Shown here: positions 27,037-36,627 of the stretch, in pieces
Layout of the letters: each line of letters starts with the position of its first letter
How positions within the stretch are numbered: the first letter of the stretch is position 1
From: Chryseobacterium sp. R2A-55
GTDB lineage: Bacteria > Bacteroidota > Bacteroidia > Flavobacteriales > Weeksellaceae
Length of the DNA stretch: 64,000 nt
Direction of reading: 5' to 3'
Assembly (NCBI RefSeq): GCF_021401085.1
Contig: NZ_JACBFP010000002.1
Span: forward strand, 186,001 to 250,000
The notes under the pieces: model-generated
Databases searched by the model: none
Seen by the model: only the letters and a program-made list of their open reading frames with translations
What the model was told of the DNA's origin: nothing
Position numbers and translations under genes: made by a program

Positions 27037-27884
27037 TTTTCCCGTTTTATCGTTGCCTGCAAAGTATCCTGAATTCTGCTTACTTCTGCTTTCTTTAAAT
27101 TTTTGACCACATAAATCTTGCTCAGGTTTCCCATTTTTTCGCTCAGTTCCACAGAAATATCCCAGAAACCGGTTTTGTTGTCCACTTGATAACCGGCAAC
27201 TTTCCCGATCATTATTCCTCTTGGAAAAATGGCAGATTTACCGTCGGTGACCACGGTGTCTCCCACTTGCAGGGCAACATATTTTGGAATATCGGAGAGA
27301 TGCATGGTTCTGGAATCGTCACCTCGCCAAGTCAAAGTTCCGAAATATCCCGATTTTTTCAGGGCGGCATTGATCTTGATTTTATCCAAACTCAAAACCG
27401 ATTGAACCAAAGCGTAAGAATCCGTAGTGTTAATAACGATTCCTGCGATTCCATTCGGCGCCATCACTCCCATTTTTGGGAATACTCCGTCGCGTTTTCC
27501 GCGGTTGATGGTGAAGTAGTTGTCCTTTCTGTTGATGCTGTTAAAAATGATTTCGCCATCTACAAAAGTGTAGATTTGTCCGCCGCCAATCGTGTCGTGA
27601 ACTTTTTTGAATTGTGGGATTTCGCTAGTTCCTTTTCCGTAAACCTGCTCCATCAATACCTTGTTTTGTTTCACCAGTTCGTCATTGATTTGCTTGAGTT
27701 TCAGGTACGAAGCGCCTTCATCAATATACCCGGAAACCCAGGAATTGAATGCCGCTGTTTGTGCGGCAAGCCATGATTGCTGCATGGAGTTTCTGCTGAA
27801 AATCAACACCAATGCAGTGATTTGCAGGAATATAAAGAAGACGAACAAACCGTTCTTCGAAAATAATCTCAGCAAAAATCCCAT
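27033..27884 (-). CDS. mreC: Rod shape-determining protein MreC
   Basis: A 283-residue bitopic protein: one N-terminal helix (about 12-30), a coiled coil around residues 55-80 (YLKLKQINDELVKQNKVLMEQ region), then the beta-rich periplasmic domain with NRGKRDGVFPKMGVMAPNGIAGIV and GDTVVTDGKSAIFPRGIMIG, both family hallmarks. It connects MreB and MreD to PBP2. It begins 25 nt after mreB. Confidence 0.93.
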   Translation of the reverse strand: MGFLLRLFSKNGLFVFFIFLQITALVLIFSRNSMQQSWLAAQTAAFNSWVSGYIDEGASYLKLKQINDELVKQNKVLMEQVYGKGTSEIPQFKKVHDTIGGGQIYTFVDGEIIFNSINRKDNYFTINRGKRDGVFPKMGVMAPNGIAGIVINTTDSYALVQSVLSLDKIKINAALKKSGYFGTLTWRGDDSRTMHLSDIPKYVALQVGDTVVTDGKSAIFPRGIMIGKVAGYQVDNKTGFWDISVELSEKMGNLSKIYVVKNLKKAEVSRIQDTLQATIKREK

Positions 27885-27909
27885 CAGAATGTGTCGTAAA
27901 AATTAACTG

Positions 27910-28935
27910 TTATTTAATCAGGAAGTTGAATTTGTCCATGTTTTTCAGTGCGATTCCTGTACCGCGAACTACAGCTCTCAGTGGGTCTTCCGCTACGAAA
28001 ACAGGGAGCCCGGTTTTCTTGTGCAGTCTGTCTGCCAATCCGCGGAGAAGTGCGCCGCCTCCCGCAAGATAAATTCCGGTTTTGTAGATATCTGCCGCCA
28101 ATTCCGGAGGAGTCAGAGATAAGGTTTCCATGACTGCATCCTCGATTCTTATGATGGATTTGTCTAAAGCCCTTGCGATTTCTTTGTAGTTCACCATGAT
28201 TTCTTTCGGTTTTCCGGTAATCAAATCGCGTCCTTGAACCGGAATATCTTCAATTTCCACATCCAGTTCTTCGATGGCGGAACCTACTTCGATTTTCACT
28301 CTTTCAGCGGTTCTTTCACCGATGTATAAATTGTGGTGGGTTCTCAGGTAATAAGCAATATCATTGGTAAAAACGTCGCCTGCAATTTTCACGGATTTGT
28401 CGCAAACGATTCCTCCAAGAGCAACCACAGCGATTTCTGTTGTTCCTCCACCTATATCGATAATCATGTTTCCTTCAGGTTTCTGCACGTCGATTCCTAC
28501 ACCGATTGCGGCCGCCATTGGTTCATAGATCAAACGGACTTCTTTTGCATTCACTTTTTGTGCGGAATCACGAACCGCTCTTTTTTCCACCTCTGTAATT
28601 CCGGAGGGAATACAAATCACAATTTTCAAGGTGGGTTGGAAAAGTTTTCCCTTAATTCCCGGAATTTGTTTGATGAATTCCTTGATCATGTGTTCAGAGG
28701 CATGAAAATCAGCGATTACGCCATCTTTCAAAGGTCTGATTGTTTTGATATCTTCGTGGGTTTTTCCCTGCATGTGTTTTGCTTTTTCGCCCACTGCAAT
28801 TGGTTTCCCAGAAGTTCTTTCGATTGCAACGATAGAAGGTTGGTCGATTACAATCTTGTTGTTATGTATAATTAGTGTGTTTGCTGTTCCCAAGTCAATC
28901 GCAATATCCTGCGTGAACATATCAAATAACCCCAT
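27910..28935 (-). CDS. mreB: Rod shape-determining actin homologue MreB
   Basis: A 341-residue actin-fold ATPase that forms membrane-bound filaments and guides side-wall synthesis. Phosphate-1 block IDLGTANTLI, phosphate-2 block NMIIDIGGGTTEIAVVALGG, and the adenosine motif YLAGGGALLRGLADRL are intact. The amphipathic N-terminus (MGLFDMFTQD) is typical of membrane-attached MreB. It is the first gene of the shape operon with a -7 box at 28961-28968, which implies the cells are rod-shaped. Confidence 0.97.
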   Translation of the reverse strand: MGLFDMFTQDIAIDLGTANTLIIHNNKIVIDQPSIVAIERTSGKPIAVGEKAKHMQGKTHEDIKTIRPLKDGVIADFHASEHMIKEFIKQIPGIKGKLFQPTLKIVICIPSGITEVEKRAVRDSAQKVNAKEVRLIYEPMAAAIGVGIDVQKPEGNMIIDIGGGTTEIAVVALGGIVCDKSVKIAGDVFTNDIAYYLRTHHNLYIGERTAERVKIEVGSAIEELDVEIEDIPVQGRDLITGKPKEIMVNYKEIARALDKSIIRIEDAVMETLSLTPPELAADIYKTGIYLAGGGALLRGLADRLHKKTGLPVFVAEDPLRAVVRGTGIALKNMDKFNFLIK

Positions 28936-28960
28936 TTTTCTGCTGATTTTTTAAAGTGTA

Positions 28961-28968
28961 CAAAGATA
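28961..28968 (-). promoter_or_regulatory. -7 promoter box of the mreB operon
   Basis: Minus-strand TATCTTTG, 25 nt before the mreB start codon; no clear -33 element. Confidence 0.65.
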
Positions 28969-29223
28969 TAAATTTAGAACTGTTTTATGAATTTAGTCCT
29001 AATTAATTTCCGTTAAAGTTTTATTAAAGTTGAACGGGGTTTTTAATTAAACTTTTTTAGCCAAAGATTGTTTTGTCGGTTGTAAAAAATTGTGAATCAG
29101 TTAATTTTAAAGGCAAAATATGAATTGGAAGAAATTTTACTGAGAAAATCTGAAGTCCGGATTTGATAGATTTCGATGATAATCCTCATATTTCCAGCCT
29201 TTCTTTTATTCAATATAAAGTCT
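28969..29223. other. Intergenic region between divergent mreB and hemA, no gene seen
   Basis: AT-rich with stops in all frames. Apart from the two flanking -7 boxes I see no ORF, RNA gene or strong hairpin. Confidence 0.5.
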
Positions 29224-29231
29224 TAAATTTG
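29224..29231 (+). promoter_or_regulatory. -7 promoter box of the hem operon
   Basis: TAAATTTG, 10 nt before the hemA ATG at 29242, implying a very short leader. Confidence 0.7.
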
Positions 29232-29241
29232 CCGTTGCTTT

Positions 29242-30516
29242 ATGAATACCGATCCAAACATTCACAAAACCGCCAATTTTGCCGTTTTGAGCATCAGTTT
29301 TGAAAAAGCCGATGCCGAAACCAGGGGGAAATTTGCCTTTTTTGATGAAAATGTCAAAAGTTTTGTCAACGAAATTCATGAAGAGAATTTGGGTGACGCT
29401 TTCGTGGTTTCCACCTGCAACAGAACCGAGATTTACACCACTTCCCAAAACTACCTTTTGATTGCAGAACTTTACTGCAAAACCACCGGCGTGAGTCTCA
29501 CCGAGTTCATGAAATACGTGAACATCCTGAAACACGAAGAAGCATTGAATCACCTATTCCGTGTGGCAGCTGGATTGGAAAGCCAGATCATTGGTGATTT
29601 TGAAATCATCGGTCAAATCAAAAATGCATACCACCGTTTCAAGAAAGAAAAGCAAAACTCAAATCCATTCTTGGAAAGAGCAATCAATTCAGCCATTCAA
29701 ATTTCGAAAAGAATCAAGAATGAAACCGAAATTTCAAATGGGGCGGCTTCTGTTTCTTACGCCGCAGTTCACTATATCCTGAAAAATCAGCAACAGATTT
29801 CTGACAAGAATATCTTGTTGTTGGGAGTTGGAGAAATTGGTCAGAACACGGTAGAAAATCTGGTAAAACACGTTTACAAACCAAAAGTAAAAATCGCCAA
29901 TCGGAGCAAAGATAAAGCAGAAAAGATCGCTGAAAAATATCAGATTCCACACATTGAATTTGCAGACTTTCATGAAGAATTGAAACAAACTGATATCCTG
30001 ATTGTAGCAACTGGAGCAAAACACCCGATCATCAACAAAAGCCATTTCCCAAACGGAAAAGAAACGCTTGTCATCGATCTTTCGATTCCCAATAATGTGG
30101 AAAAAAACATCACGGATAACCAGAATGTCAGTTTGGTGGATGTGGATCAACTTTCCCTGCACATCAGCGAAACCATGGTTCAGCGGAAAAAAGAAATTCC
30201 CAAAGCCGAGGAAATCATTAAAGAAATGACCAGGGATTTTCTGGAATGGGAAAAGAAAAGAAAATTGGCACCTAACATTCACCATTTTAAAGCCGTTCTG
30301 AAAAACATGGAACGCAATGAAATGCACAATATTCACAAAAAACACAAATATATAGAAATAGAAGATATGGAACTTTCTGGGAAAATGATCCAGAAAATCA
30401 CCAACCGTTTTGCGAAATATATCATCGATAATCCATGGAAAGCTGAGGAGATCAGCAAGTTAATGCATGAGATTTTAGTGGAACAACCCAACAAGGAATT
30501 CAATGAGAAGCATTAA
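29242..30516 (+). CDS. hemA: Glutamyl-tRNA reductase
   Basis: A 424-residue enzyme reducing glutamyl-tRNA to glutamate-1-semialdehyde with NADPH, the committed step of C5 haem synthesis. The catalytic Cys lies in FVVSTCNRTEIY. Further blocks: GLESQIIGDFEIIGQIK, the NADPH site LLLGVGEIGQNTV, and a C-terminal helical dimerisation domain. It opens the hemA-hemC-hemD-hemE operon; hemL and hemB are elsewhere. The 3' end overlaps hemC by 14 nt. Confidence 0.96.
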   Translation: MNTDPNIHKTANFAVLSISFEKADAETRGKFAFFDENVKSFVNEIHEENLGDAFVVSTCNRTEIYTTSQNYLLIAELYCKTTGVSLTEFMKYVNILKHEEALNHLFRVAAGLESQIIGDFEIIGQIKNAYHRFKKEKQNSNPFLERAINSAIQISKRIKNETEISNGAASVSYAAVHYILKNQQQISDKNILLLGVGEIGQNTVENLVKHVYKPKVKIANRSKDKAEKIAEKYQIPHIEFADFHEELKQTDILIVATGAKHPIINKSHFPNGKETLVIDLSIPNNVEKNITDNQNVSLVDVDQLSLHISETMVQRKKEIPKAEEIIKEMTRDFLEWEKKRKLAPNIHHFKAVLKNMERNEMHNIHKKHKYIEIEDMELSGKMIQKITNRFAKYIIDNPWKAEEISKLMHEILVEQPNKEFNEKH

Positions 30517-31414
30517 ACTCGGAACCAGAAACTCGCCGCTCGCACTTTGGCAGGCAAGGGAAGTCGAACGAAATCTGCAAAACAGAAATTACAGTACCGA
30601 AATCACGCCGATTGTTTCTTCTGGCGATAAAAATCTTCAGCAACCACTTTATGCGATGGGAATCACGGGGATTTTCACCAAAGATTTAGACATTGCCTTA
30701 TTGAATCATGAAGTGGATATTGCCGTACACTCCTTAAAGGATATTCCTACCGAACTTCCTGAAAACATTGAAATCATCGCGGTTTTAAAAAGGGATTTTC
30801 CGCAGGATGTGCTGGTCAGAAAACCAGATGCTGAGACTTTGGATTTGCGGGATTTGAAAATCGCCACCAGTTCCCTCCGTAGAAGAGCATTTTGGCTAAA
30901 GGAATTTCCGGATACGGAATTTTCAGATATCCGCGGAAATGTGCAGACACGCCTGCGAAAACTTGAAGAACAAGATTTTGACGCCACGCTTTTTTCCTTG
31001 GCGGCGATTGAAAGAATGGGTTTAGATATTCGTTATGAAGCAATTCCGATCATGATTTCAGCACCTGCACAAGGAGTAGTGGCCATTACCGGTAGAAGTG
31101 ACGATCCGGAAATGAAGGAGGTTTTTAAAGAAATTAATCACCTTCCGACTCAGATCTGTATCAATATCGAAAGAAATTTTCTGAACACGTTGGAAGGAGG
31201 CTGCACCGCCCCGATTGGTGCTTTTGCCGAAATTAATGACAAGAATGAAATCCGTTTCCGGGGAAGATTATGTTCACTGGATGGACAAAACTGCATTGAA
31301 ACAGACGAAATTTTTACCTATAAAGAAGGAGTGAATTACGGTAAGAAATTCGCCGAAGAAGTCATCAGGAATGGCGGAAGAGAAATAATGCAGCAAATCA
31401 AAACCCAATTGTAA
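30503..31414 (+). CDS. hemC: Porphobilinogen deaminase (hydroxymethylbilane synthase)
   Basis: A 303-residue enzyme that joins four porphobilinogen units into hydroxymethylbilane. Motifs: LGTRNSPLALWQA at the N-terminus, VDIAVHSLKDIPTELP with the catalytic Asp region, RGNVQTRLRKL, and LEGGCTAPIGAFA with the Cys that carries the dipyrromethane cofactor. The start overlaps the end of hemA by 14 nt. Confidence 0.96.
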   Translation: MRSIKLGTRNSPLALWQAREVERNLQNRNYSTEITPIVSSGDKNLQQPLYAMGITGIFTKDLDIALLNHEVDIAVHSLKDIPTELPENIEIIAVLKRDFPQDVLVRKPDAETLDLRDLKIATSSLRRRAFWLKEFPDTEFSDIRGNVQTRLRKLEEQDFDATLFSLAAIERMGLDIRYEAIPIMISAPAQGVVAITGRSDDPEMKEVFKEINHLPTQICINIERNFLNTLEGGCTAPIGAFAEINDKNEIRFRGRLCSLDGQNCIETDEIFTYKEGVNYGKKFAEEVIRNGGREIMQQIKTQL

Positions 31415-31456
31415 CAAGCGCATAGAAGCGATTATTTACCAATTACCTAGATAAAA

Positions 31457-32140
31457 ATGAGAATCCTTTTCACCAAAAAATTCAATGAATCAATGATTTC
31501 CAAAAAACTGGGGAATCATTTTTCTTATGACTTTATGGAAGTGATCAAGATTAAACATTTGAAAGTGAAACCTTATGATTTAAAGGCCTATTCTTTGATT
31601 TTCACCAGCGTGAATGCGGTGGAGGCTTTTTTTGAAAATGGTTTTATGCCCAATGAAAATTTCGTGGAGAGAGATTTCAACAAGATTTATGCAGTGGGTT
31701 TACAGACAAAAAGAGAGCTTAGGAAAAACGGATTCGGGACGTTCAAGGTGGCGAAACATGCCAAAGAACTTGCCGATTTCATCATCAAAAATAATAACAA
31801 GGAAAAATTCCTCCATTTCTGCGGTAACCTCGCTTTAAACGTGCTCAACAATGCATTGCCACTGCAAAACATTTCCTACAAGAAGGTTCCCATCTATGAA
31901 ACGCAGTTGCTATATCCGCAGGTTTCGGGAGATTATGATGCGGTTTGTTTTTTCAGCCCGAGCGGTGTGAGAAGTTTTGCGAAGCATAATTCGCTTGATC
32001 AATACCTGCTTTTTTCCATCGGGGAAACCACAGAAAGTGAGATTAAAAAGTTTACAAAAAATGAAGTAATTACAAGTTCAGAAAGCAACATGGATGATTT
32101 ACTGAGTTTAATTGCAAAATATGATGCTCAAGAAAAATGA
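31457..32140 (+). CDS. hemD: Uroporphyrinogen-III synthase
   Basis: A 227-residue HemD-family protein that cyclises hydroxymethylbilane with inversion of ring D. The family is weakly conserved; support comes from two-lobed alpha/beta pattern, the IFTSVNAVEAFF and VCFFSPSGVRSFAKH blocks (which mirror the SxNAV and SPSGV signatures) and its place between hemC and hemE. Confidence 0.9.
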   Translation: MRILFTKKFNESMISKKLGNHFSYDFMEVIKIKHLKVKPYDLKAYSLIFTSVNAVEAFFENGFMPNENFVERDFNKIYAVGLQTKRELRKNGFGTFKVAKHAKELADFIIKNNNKEKFLHFCGNLALNVLNNALPLQNISYKKVPIYETQLLYPQVSGDYDAVCFFSPSGVRSFAKHNSLDQYLLFSIGETTESEIKKFTKNEVITSSESNMDDLLSLIAKYDAQEK

Positions 32141-32157
32141 GCGTAAAATGAAATATT

Positions 32158-33186
32158 ATGATTAAGAACGACCTGTATTTAAAGGCATTGCGAGGAGAAA
32201 ACGTAGAAAGACCACCGGTTTGGATGATGAGACAGGCAGGGAGATTCCTGCCGGAATTCCGTGCGATGCGCGATGAATACGATTTTTTCACCAGATGCAG
32301 AACACCGGAATTAGCCGCTGAGATCACCATGATGCCGATTCGCAGATATCCATTAGACGCCGCGATTTTATTTTCGGATATCCTGGTGGTTCCGCAAGCA
32401 ATGGGAATGGATTTCAAAATGGTGGATTCCGTCGGACCTTGGTTGGAAACGCCGATCAGAACCATGGAACAAGTTCAAAATATTGAAGTTCCGAATGTTA
32501 ATGATACTTTGGGATATGTCTTCGATGCGATAGAACTGACTTTGCAAAAACTTGACAATGATATTCCATTGATCGGTTTTGCCGGCTCACCTTGGACAAT
32601 CCTTTGCTACTGTGTAGAAGGAAAGGGTTCAAAAGCTTTTGATATTGCGAAATCTTTATGTTTCCAAAATCCGGAAGCTGCCCATTTATTATTACAGAAA
32701 ATCACAGATACCACCATTGCTTATCTGAAAAGAAAAGTGGAGAAAGGTGTTTCCGCGGTTCAGGTTTTTGATTCTTGGGGCGGAATGTTGTCGCCGGAGG
32801 ATTATCAGGAGTTTTCGTGGAAATACATCAACCAAATTGTGGAAGCATTGAGTCCGCTCACTCACGTGGTAGTTTTCGGAAAGGGATGCTGGTTCGCTTT
32901 GGAGGAAATGACCTTGTCGAAAGTTTCGGCTTTAGGAGTTGATTGGACGATCCGACCTGAATATGCGAGGGTTTTGACGAACCACACGATGACTTTGCAG
33001 GGAAATTTTGATCCAGCGAGATTGCATTCCACACCGGAAACAATTAAAAAAATGGTGAACGAAATGATTAACCGATTCGGAAAAGACCGTTATATCGCAA
33101 ATCTAGGACACGGAATTTTACCCAATATCCCACTGGAAAATGCTGAAGCGTTTATTCGTGCAGTGGTCGATTGGAAAGCGAACTGA
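32158..33186 (+). CDS. hemE: Uroporphyrinogen decarboxylase
   Basis: A 342-residue TIM-barrel enzyme making coproporphyrinogen III. N-terminal [17 protein letters not shown] holds the catalytic Arg pair, [13 protein letters not shown] the essential Asp, and [18 protein letters not shown] and LGHGILP are typical. It is the last gene of the operon, closed by a terminator at 33240-33270. Confidence 0.96.
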   Translation: MIKNDLYLKALRGENVERPPVWMMRQAGRFLPEFRAMRDEYDFFTRCRTPELAAEITMMPIRRYPLDAAILFSDILVVPQAMGMDFKMVDSVGPWLETPIRTMEQVQNIEVPNVNDTLGYVFDAIELTLQKLDNDIPLIGFAGSPWTILCYCVEGKGSKAFDIAKSLCFQNPEAAHLLLQKITDTTIAYLKRKVEKGVSAVQVFDSWGGMLSPEDYQEFSWKYINQIVEALSPLTHVVVFGKGCWFALEEMTLSKVSALGVDWTIRPEYARVLTNHTMTLQGNFDPARLHSTPETIKKMVNEMINRFGKDRYIANLGHGILPNIPLENAEAFIRAVVDWKAN

Positions 33187-33239
33187 GATTGGGTGGGAGC
33201 AGACTGTTGCACAGTGTATTTGGTCTTGGAAAAAAATAG

Positions 33240-33270
33240 AAAACGTATCACTTTTGATGCGTTTTTTTTT
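33240..33270 (+). terminator. Intrinsic terminator of the hem operon
   Basis: AAAACGTATCA (33240-33250) with TGATGCGTTTT (33255-33265), one G-T wobble, then more T. Confidence 0.85.
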
Positions 33271-33353
33271 AGGGTAGATGATTATTTTCTGTTTTAGATC
33301 TGCTTCATTTGAGTGATCAGCAAGAATTTAAGCACGTTTTTCCCTCTTTCTGA

Positions 33354-33887
33354 TTACATGGATTCCGCAGATTGCTCAACTTCATAGTACATCAATTCCT
33401 CTTCGTCATTCGGCAGGCTCACCATTTTTTGGAATTTTAGGCCTAGTTTTTCAATCAGTTTTTGAGAAGAAATATTTTCCTTCGTAGTAATAGCCGAAAT
33501 TTTCTTTAAGCCAAATTCTTTAAATCCAACTTCCATCAGCTTTGAGGCGGCTTCGCAACCATAACCTTTTCCCTCAAACTCTGGTAGAAAACTAAATCCG
33601 ATGTCGTGCACTTCCAAACCGTCACGCTCGAAAATTCCGACGCTGCCGATTTTTTTGCCGTCTTCTTTTTTGGTAATCAAATAGTTTCCGTAACCCAGTT
33701 TTTCGATCTGCGGCAGGAATCTGTTTCTGATGTAATTTTCAGCATCAGCAATGGTTTTGATATTCCGGTCCCCAATAAATCTGATGAAGTTCGGCGAATT
33801 ATACAATTCGAAGATGAACTGCGAATCGTCGGTTGACATAGGTTCCAGGAGAAGTCTTTCAGTTTCTATTATTTTTTTTTCCATCAT
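33354..33887 (-). CDS. GNAT-family N-acetyltransferase (RimJ/RimL-like)
   Basis: A 177-residue acetyltransferase. The acetyl-CoA motif is GKGYGCEAASKLME, preceded by DIGFSFLPEF and followed by ISAITTKENISSQKLIEKLGLKF, the usual RimJ/RimL pattern. The target is unknown; such enzymes often modify protein N-termini or small amines. The start overlaps the stop of the YdeI-like gene in an ATGATGA arrangement, so the two are translationally coupled. Confidence 0.88.
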   Translation of the reverse strand: MMEKKIIETERLLLEPMSTDDSQFIFELYNSPNFIRFIGDRNIKTIADAENYIRNRFLPQIEKLGYGNYLITKKEDGKKIGSVGIFERDGLEVHDIGFSFLPEFEGKGYGCEAASKLMEVGFKEFGLKKISAITTKENISSQKLIEKLGLKFQKMVSLPNDEEELMYYEVEQSAESM

Positions 33888-34360
33888 ATTCCTTTTTTTC
33901 CTGCAAGAATCATTTCGATCATTTTTACTTTTCGGTTTTCGCGGGTTTCAGGCTTTTTGGCTTCCACAATCCAGCGGATGTATTCTTTTCTGTGGGTATA
34001 GCTCATCGCATCAAACAATTCCTTTGCCTTCAGATTTTCATTGAAAATAATTTTCACATCTTCGGGAATTTCCACGATTCGCTCTTCTTTGTCTTCGCAC
34101 AATTTCACGGAAACAGTGTCCCCAAATGATTTCCCCAGTTTCTTTCTAATTTCCTGAGTTAAACCCAAAATATGGCAATCTGAATTCATTTTCGTCAAGC
34201 TTCCACGATACTCCACTTTTCCATCAAAAATCGCCTGGATCCTGACCTGGCCTTTTTTCCCGAAAAGTTCCTGTACCGAAAACGGGAATTCTACGAATGC
34301 GGCGTTGATTTCGCCCGCTTTCTGAATCTCGCCTTCAAAACTAAAATAATTCTGAGTCAT
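33884..34360 (-). CDS. DUF1905 / YdeI-OmpD-associated protein
   Basis: A 158-residue protein with an N-terminal DUF1905 beta-barrel (residues about 5-95, with IQAIFDGKVEYRGSL) and a C-terminal YdeI/OmpD-associated helical domain (about 100-158, with YTHRKEYIRWIVEAKKPETRENR). Members are described as bacteriocin-protection or stress proteins, but the biochemical role is not known. It has a -7 box at 34381-34388 and leads a two-gene operon with the GNAT gene. Confidence 0.82.
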   Translation of the reverse strand: MTQNYFSFEGEIQKAGEINAAFVEFPFSVQELFGKKGQVRIQAIFDGKVEYRGSLTKMNSDCHILGLTQEIRKKLGKSFGDTVSVKLCEDKEERIVEIPEDVKIIFNENLKAKELFDAMSYTHRKEYIRWIVEAKKPETRENRKVKMIEMILAGKKGI

Positions 34361-34380
34361 TTTTAATTATTTTCTGAAAT

Positions 34381-34388
34381 CAAATTTA
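34381..34388 (-). promoter_or_regulatory. -7 promoter box of the DUF1905-GNAT operon
   Basis: Minus-strand TAAATTTG, 20 nt before the start codon at 34360. Confidence 0.65.
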
Positions 34389-34432
34389 GGAATTACGGCA
34401 CAATAATGGCGGTGTTGTTGAAAATTAATATT

Positions 34433-34867
34433 ATGAAAGGACTTGGTCGGATTTTGATCTTCTTAATCGCAATTTTTCTGTTTCAAAACTGTTCAACTAA
34501 AACTTTAGTTTATGAAGGTATAAACCGTCAATGGATGCTGGTTGAATTTCAAAATTTCAGTCGGGATCTGATGGTGAAAAACCGTGCAAATATGGATTTG
34601 ACTTCCGCGAAAACCAATCCCAATCAATACGGAGCGGAAATGGGTTGTAATAAAATGTTTTTTACCGCAGAATTTTATTCGGATGGTTTGGTGAGATTTT
34701 CTGGCATTGGATCCACGATGATGTATTGCGAAAATAACATGGATTTGGAGACCGCTTTCGCCAAAACTTTACCAAGCATGTCTAAGTACAAAATCAACGG
34801 ACATTATCTTACACTTTCCAATGATGCGGGAGAAACCATGAAATTTATCACATCAGACTGGGATTGA
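34433..34867 (+). CDS. META/HslJ-domain lipoprotein
   Basis: A 144-residue lipoprotein. The ATG at 34433 gives signal peptide and lipobox (MKGLGRILIFLIAIFLFQNC); the earlier ATG at 34406 adds nine residues with no role. The mature part fits the META/HslJ beta fold: NRQWMLVEF, EMGCNKMFFTAEF with the family Gly-Cys-Asn, TMMYCENNMDLETAFAKTL, and a last strand HYLTLSNDAG. HslJ-type proteins are envelope stress lipoproteins of unknown mechanism. Confidence 0.82.
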   Translation: MKGLGRILIFLIAIFLFQNCSTKTLVYEGINRQWMLVEFQNFSRDLMVKNRANMDLTSAKTNPNQYGAEMGCNKMFFTAEFYSDGLVRFSGIGSTMMYCENNMDLETAFAKTLPSMSKYKINGHYLTLSNDAGETMKFITSDWD

Positions 34868-34971
34868 TTTCAGTAATATGGTCATGAAGTGTTTTTTTGT
34901 AATAGTGGTAAAAAGCCTGAATTACGAGGTGAATTTCATAGATTTGAAGTCTCAAATATCACTTATTACTT

Positions 34972-35241
34972 ATGGACATCAATCCTGAAATCATCGGTTT
35001 GCTCGGAGGTTTCCTTTCCTGCATCACCTTCGTTCCACAAATCTTCAAAACCTGGAAATCAAAATCTGTTCAGGATATTTCCGTGCACACCTTTATGATT
35101 GTTCTTGCAAGTACTATTATTTGGATTGGTTATGGAGTTTTGAAAGACAGCATTTCTGTGATTCTCACCAATATTGTTGTTTTTATGACGGCGGTGATTA
35201 TGCTTTGGATGAAGTGGAAGTTTGGCGGAAAGGAAGTGTGA
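34972..35241 (+). CDS. SemiSWEET family sugar transporter
   Basis: An 89-residue protein with three membrane helices, the size of a single SemiSWEET unit, which dimerises to move mono- or disaccharides. The PQ-loop motif FVPQIFKTWKSKS in helix 1 and the following ISVHTF segment are diagnostic; helix 3 is near residues 60-80. No sugar operon is nearby, so the substrate is not known. Confidence 0.88.
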   Translation: MDINPEIIGLLGGFLSCITFVPQIFKTWKSKSVQDISVHTFMIVLASTIIWIGYGVLKDSISVILTNIVVFMTAVIMLWMKWKFGGKEV

Positions 35242-35290
35242 CTTTCCCTGCTTTTGTGTAAAGGATTTAAACTCCCGGAAATAAAATTCT

Positions 35291-35298
35291 TAAATTTG
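35291..35298 (+). promoter_or_regulatory. -7 promoter box of hflX
   Basis: TAAATTTG, 25 nt before the ATG at 35324. Confidence 0.65.
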
Positions 35299-35323
35299 CA
35301 GGAATGCTGAACGCAATTAACCT

Positions 35324-36535
35324 ATGCTAGAAAAAAAAGAACATTTATACGAAAAAGCCGTTTTGGTGGGCTTAATTACCCAAAATCAAGACGAAGCAAA
35401 ACTTAAGGAATACCTTGATGAACTTGAGTTTTTGGCGTTTACGGCAGGAGCAACTGTGGATAAACGTTTCACCCAAAAAATGTCGCAACCGGATTCCAAA
35501 ACTTTTGTCGGAAGCGGAAAAGCGGATGAAATCAGAAATTATATCAAGGAAAACGGAATTACGACTGTTATTTTTGATGATGAACTTTCACCTTCACAAC
35601 TGAAAAATCTTGAGAAGGAAATGGAGGTGAAAATTCTGGATAGAACCAATTTGATTCTGGATATTTTCGCGCAAAGAGCACAAACTTCTTATGCAAGAAC
35701 TCAGGTAGAACTCGCACAATACGAATATCTTTTGCCACGTTTGACAAGAATGTGGACCCACCTGGAAAGACAGCGTGGTGGAATTGGAATGAGAGGACCC
35801 GGAGAAACCGAAATCGAAACCGACCGGCGAATTATCCGCGACCGGATTTCACTATTAAAGGAAAAACTGAAAACCATCGATAAACAGATGTCCACCCAAA
35901 GACAAAACCGTGGAAAGATGGTACGTGTCGCATTAGTTGGATATACCAACGTGGGAAAATCCACTTTGATGAACGCGATTTCGAAATCAGAGGTTTTCGC
36001 CGAAAATAAACTGTTTGCCACTTTGGACACCACGGTGAGAAAAGTGGTAGTAGGGAATTTACCTTTTCTGTTGACGGACACCGTTGGTTTCATCAGAAAA
36101 TTACCGACACAATTGGTGGAAAGCTTTAAATCGACTTTGGATGAAGTTCGTGAAGCGGATTTGCTGATTCATGTTGTTGATATTTCCCACGACAGTTTTG
36201 AAGACCATATCAATTCCGTGAATCAAATTTTGATGGAAATCGGAGCGCATCAAAAACCGATGATTATGGTTTTCAACAAGATCGATGCTTTTGCTTACGA
36301 GAAAAAAGAAGAAGATGACTTGACGCCTTCCAACAGAAAGAATATTTCTCTGGCAGAATGGGAAAAGACCTGGATGTCGAAATCCAAATATCCGACGGTC
36401 TTTATTTCGGCTTTAACCAAAGAGAATTTCCCCGAAATGAAGAAAATGATTTACGACGAGGTTTTGAAAATCCATATTTCGAGGTTTCCCTACAATGATT
36501 TTCTTTTTGAATATTATGACGACGAGGAAAATTAG
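35324..36535 (+). CDS. hflX: Ribosome-splitting GTPase HflX
   Basis: A 403-residue translational GTPase that binds stalled or heat-stressed 50S subunits and splits 70S. N-terminal HflX domain with DELSPSQLKNLE and DRTNLILDIFAQRAQT, linker with GGIGMRGPGETEIETDRR, then the G domain: G1 GYTNVGKST, G3 DTVGFI, G4 NKID. The C-terminal part is short, as in other Bacteroidetes. Confidence 0.96.
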   Translation: MLEKKEHLYEKAVLVGLITQNQDEAKLKEYLDELEFLAFTAGATVDKRFTQKMSQPDSKTFVGSGKADEIRNYIKENGITTVIFDDELSPSQLKNLEKEMEVKILDRTNLILDIFAQRAQTSYARTQVELAQYEYLLPRLTRMWTHLERQRGGIGMRGPGETEIETDRRIIRDRISLLKEKLKTIDKQMSTQRQNRGKMVRVALVGYTNVGKSTLMNAISKSEVFAENKLFATLDTTVRKVVVGNLPFLLTDTVGFIRKLPTQLVESFKSTLDEVREADLLIHVVDISHDSFEDHINSVNQILMEIGAHQKPMIMVFNKIDAFAYEKKEEDDLTPSNRKNISLAEWEKTWMSKSKYPTVFISALTKENFPEMKKMIYDEVLKIHISRFPYNDFLFEYYDDEEN

Positions 36536-36564
36536 CGAATTCTGTACTCAATTCCAGAAATATA

Positions 36565-36613
36565 ATTGCCACTGATTCTTGACGAAAATATTCGCGAATC
36601 AGTGGCGATTTTT
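36565..36613. terminator. Bidirectional terminator between hflX and the ROK gene
   Basis: A perfect 11-bp stem GCCACTGATTC (36568-36578) with GAATCAGTGGC (36596-36606), extendable by AATT/GATT, with T-runs on both sides. It separates convergent genes. Confidence 0.88.
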
Positions 36614-36627
36614 TATGTGAATGTTTT

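Noticed and set aside
29734-30345. 203-codon minus-strand frame in hemA
   Set aside because: Phe-rich antisense of hemA coding sequence, no start context.
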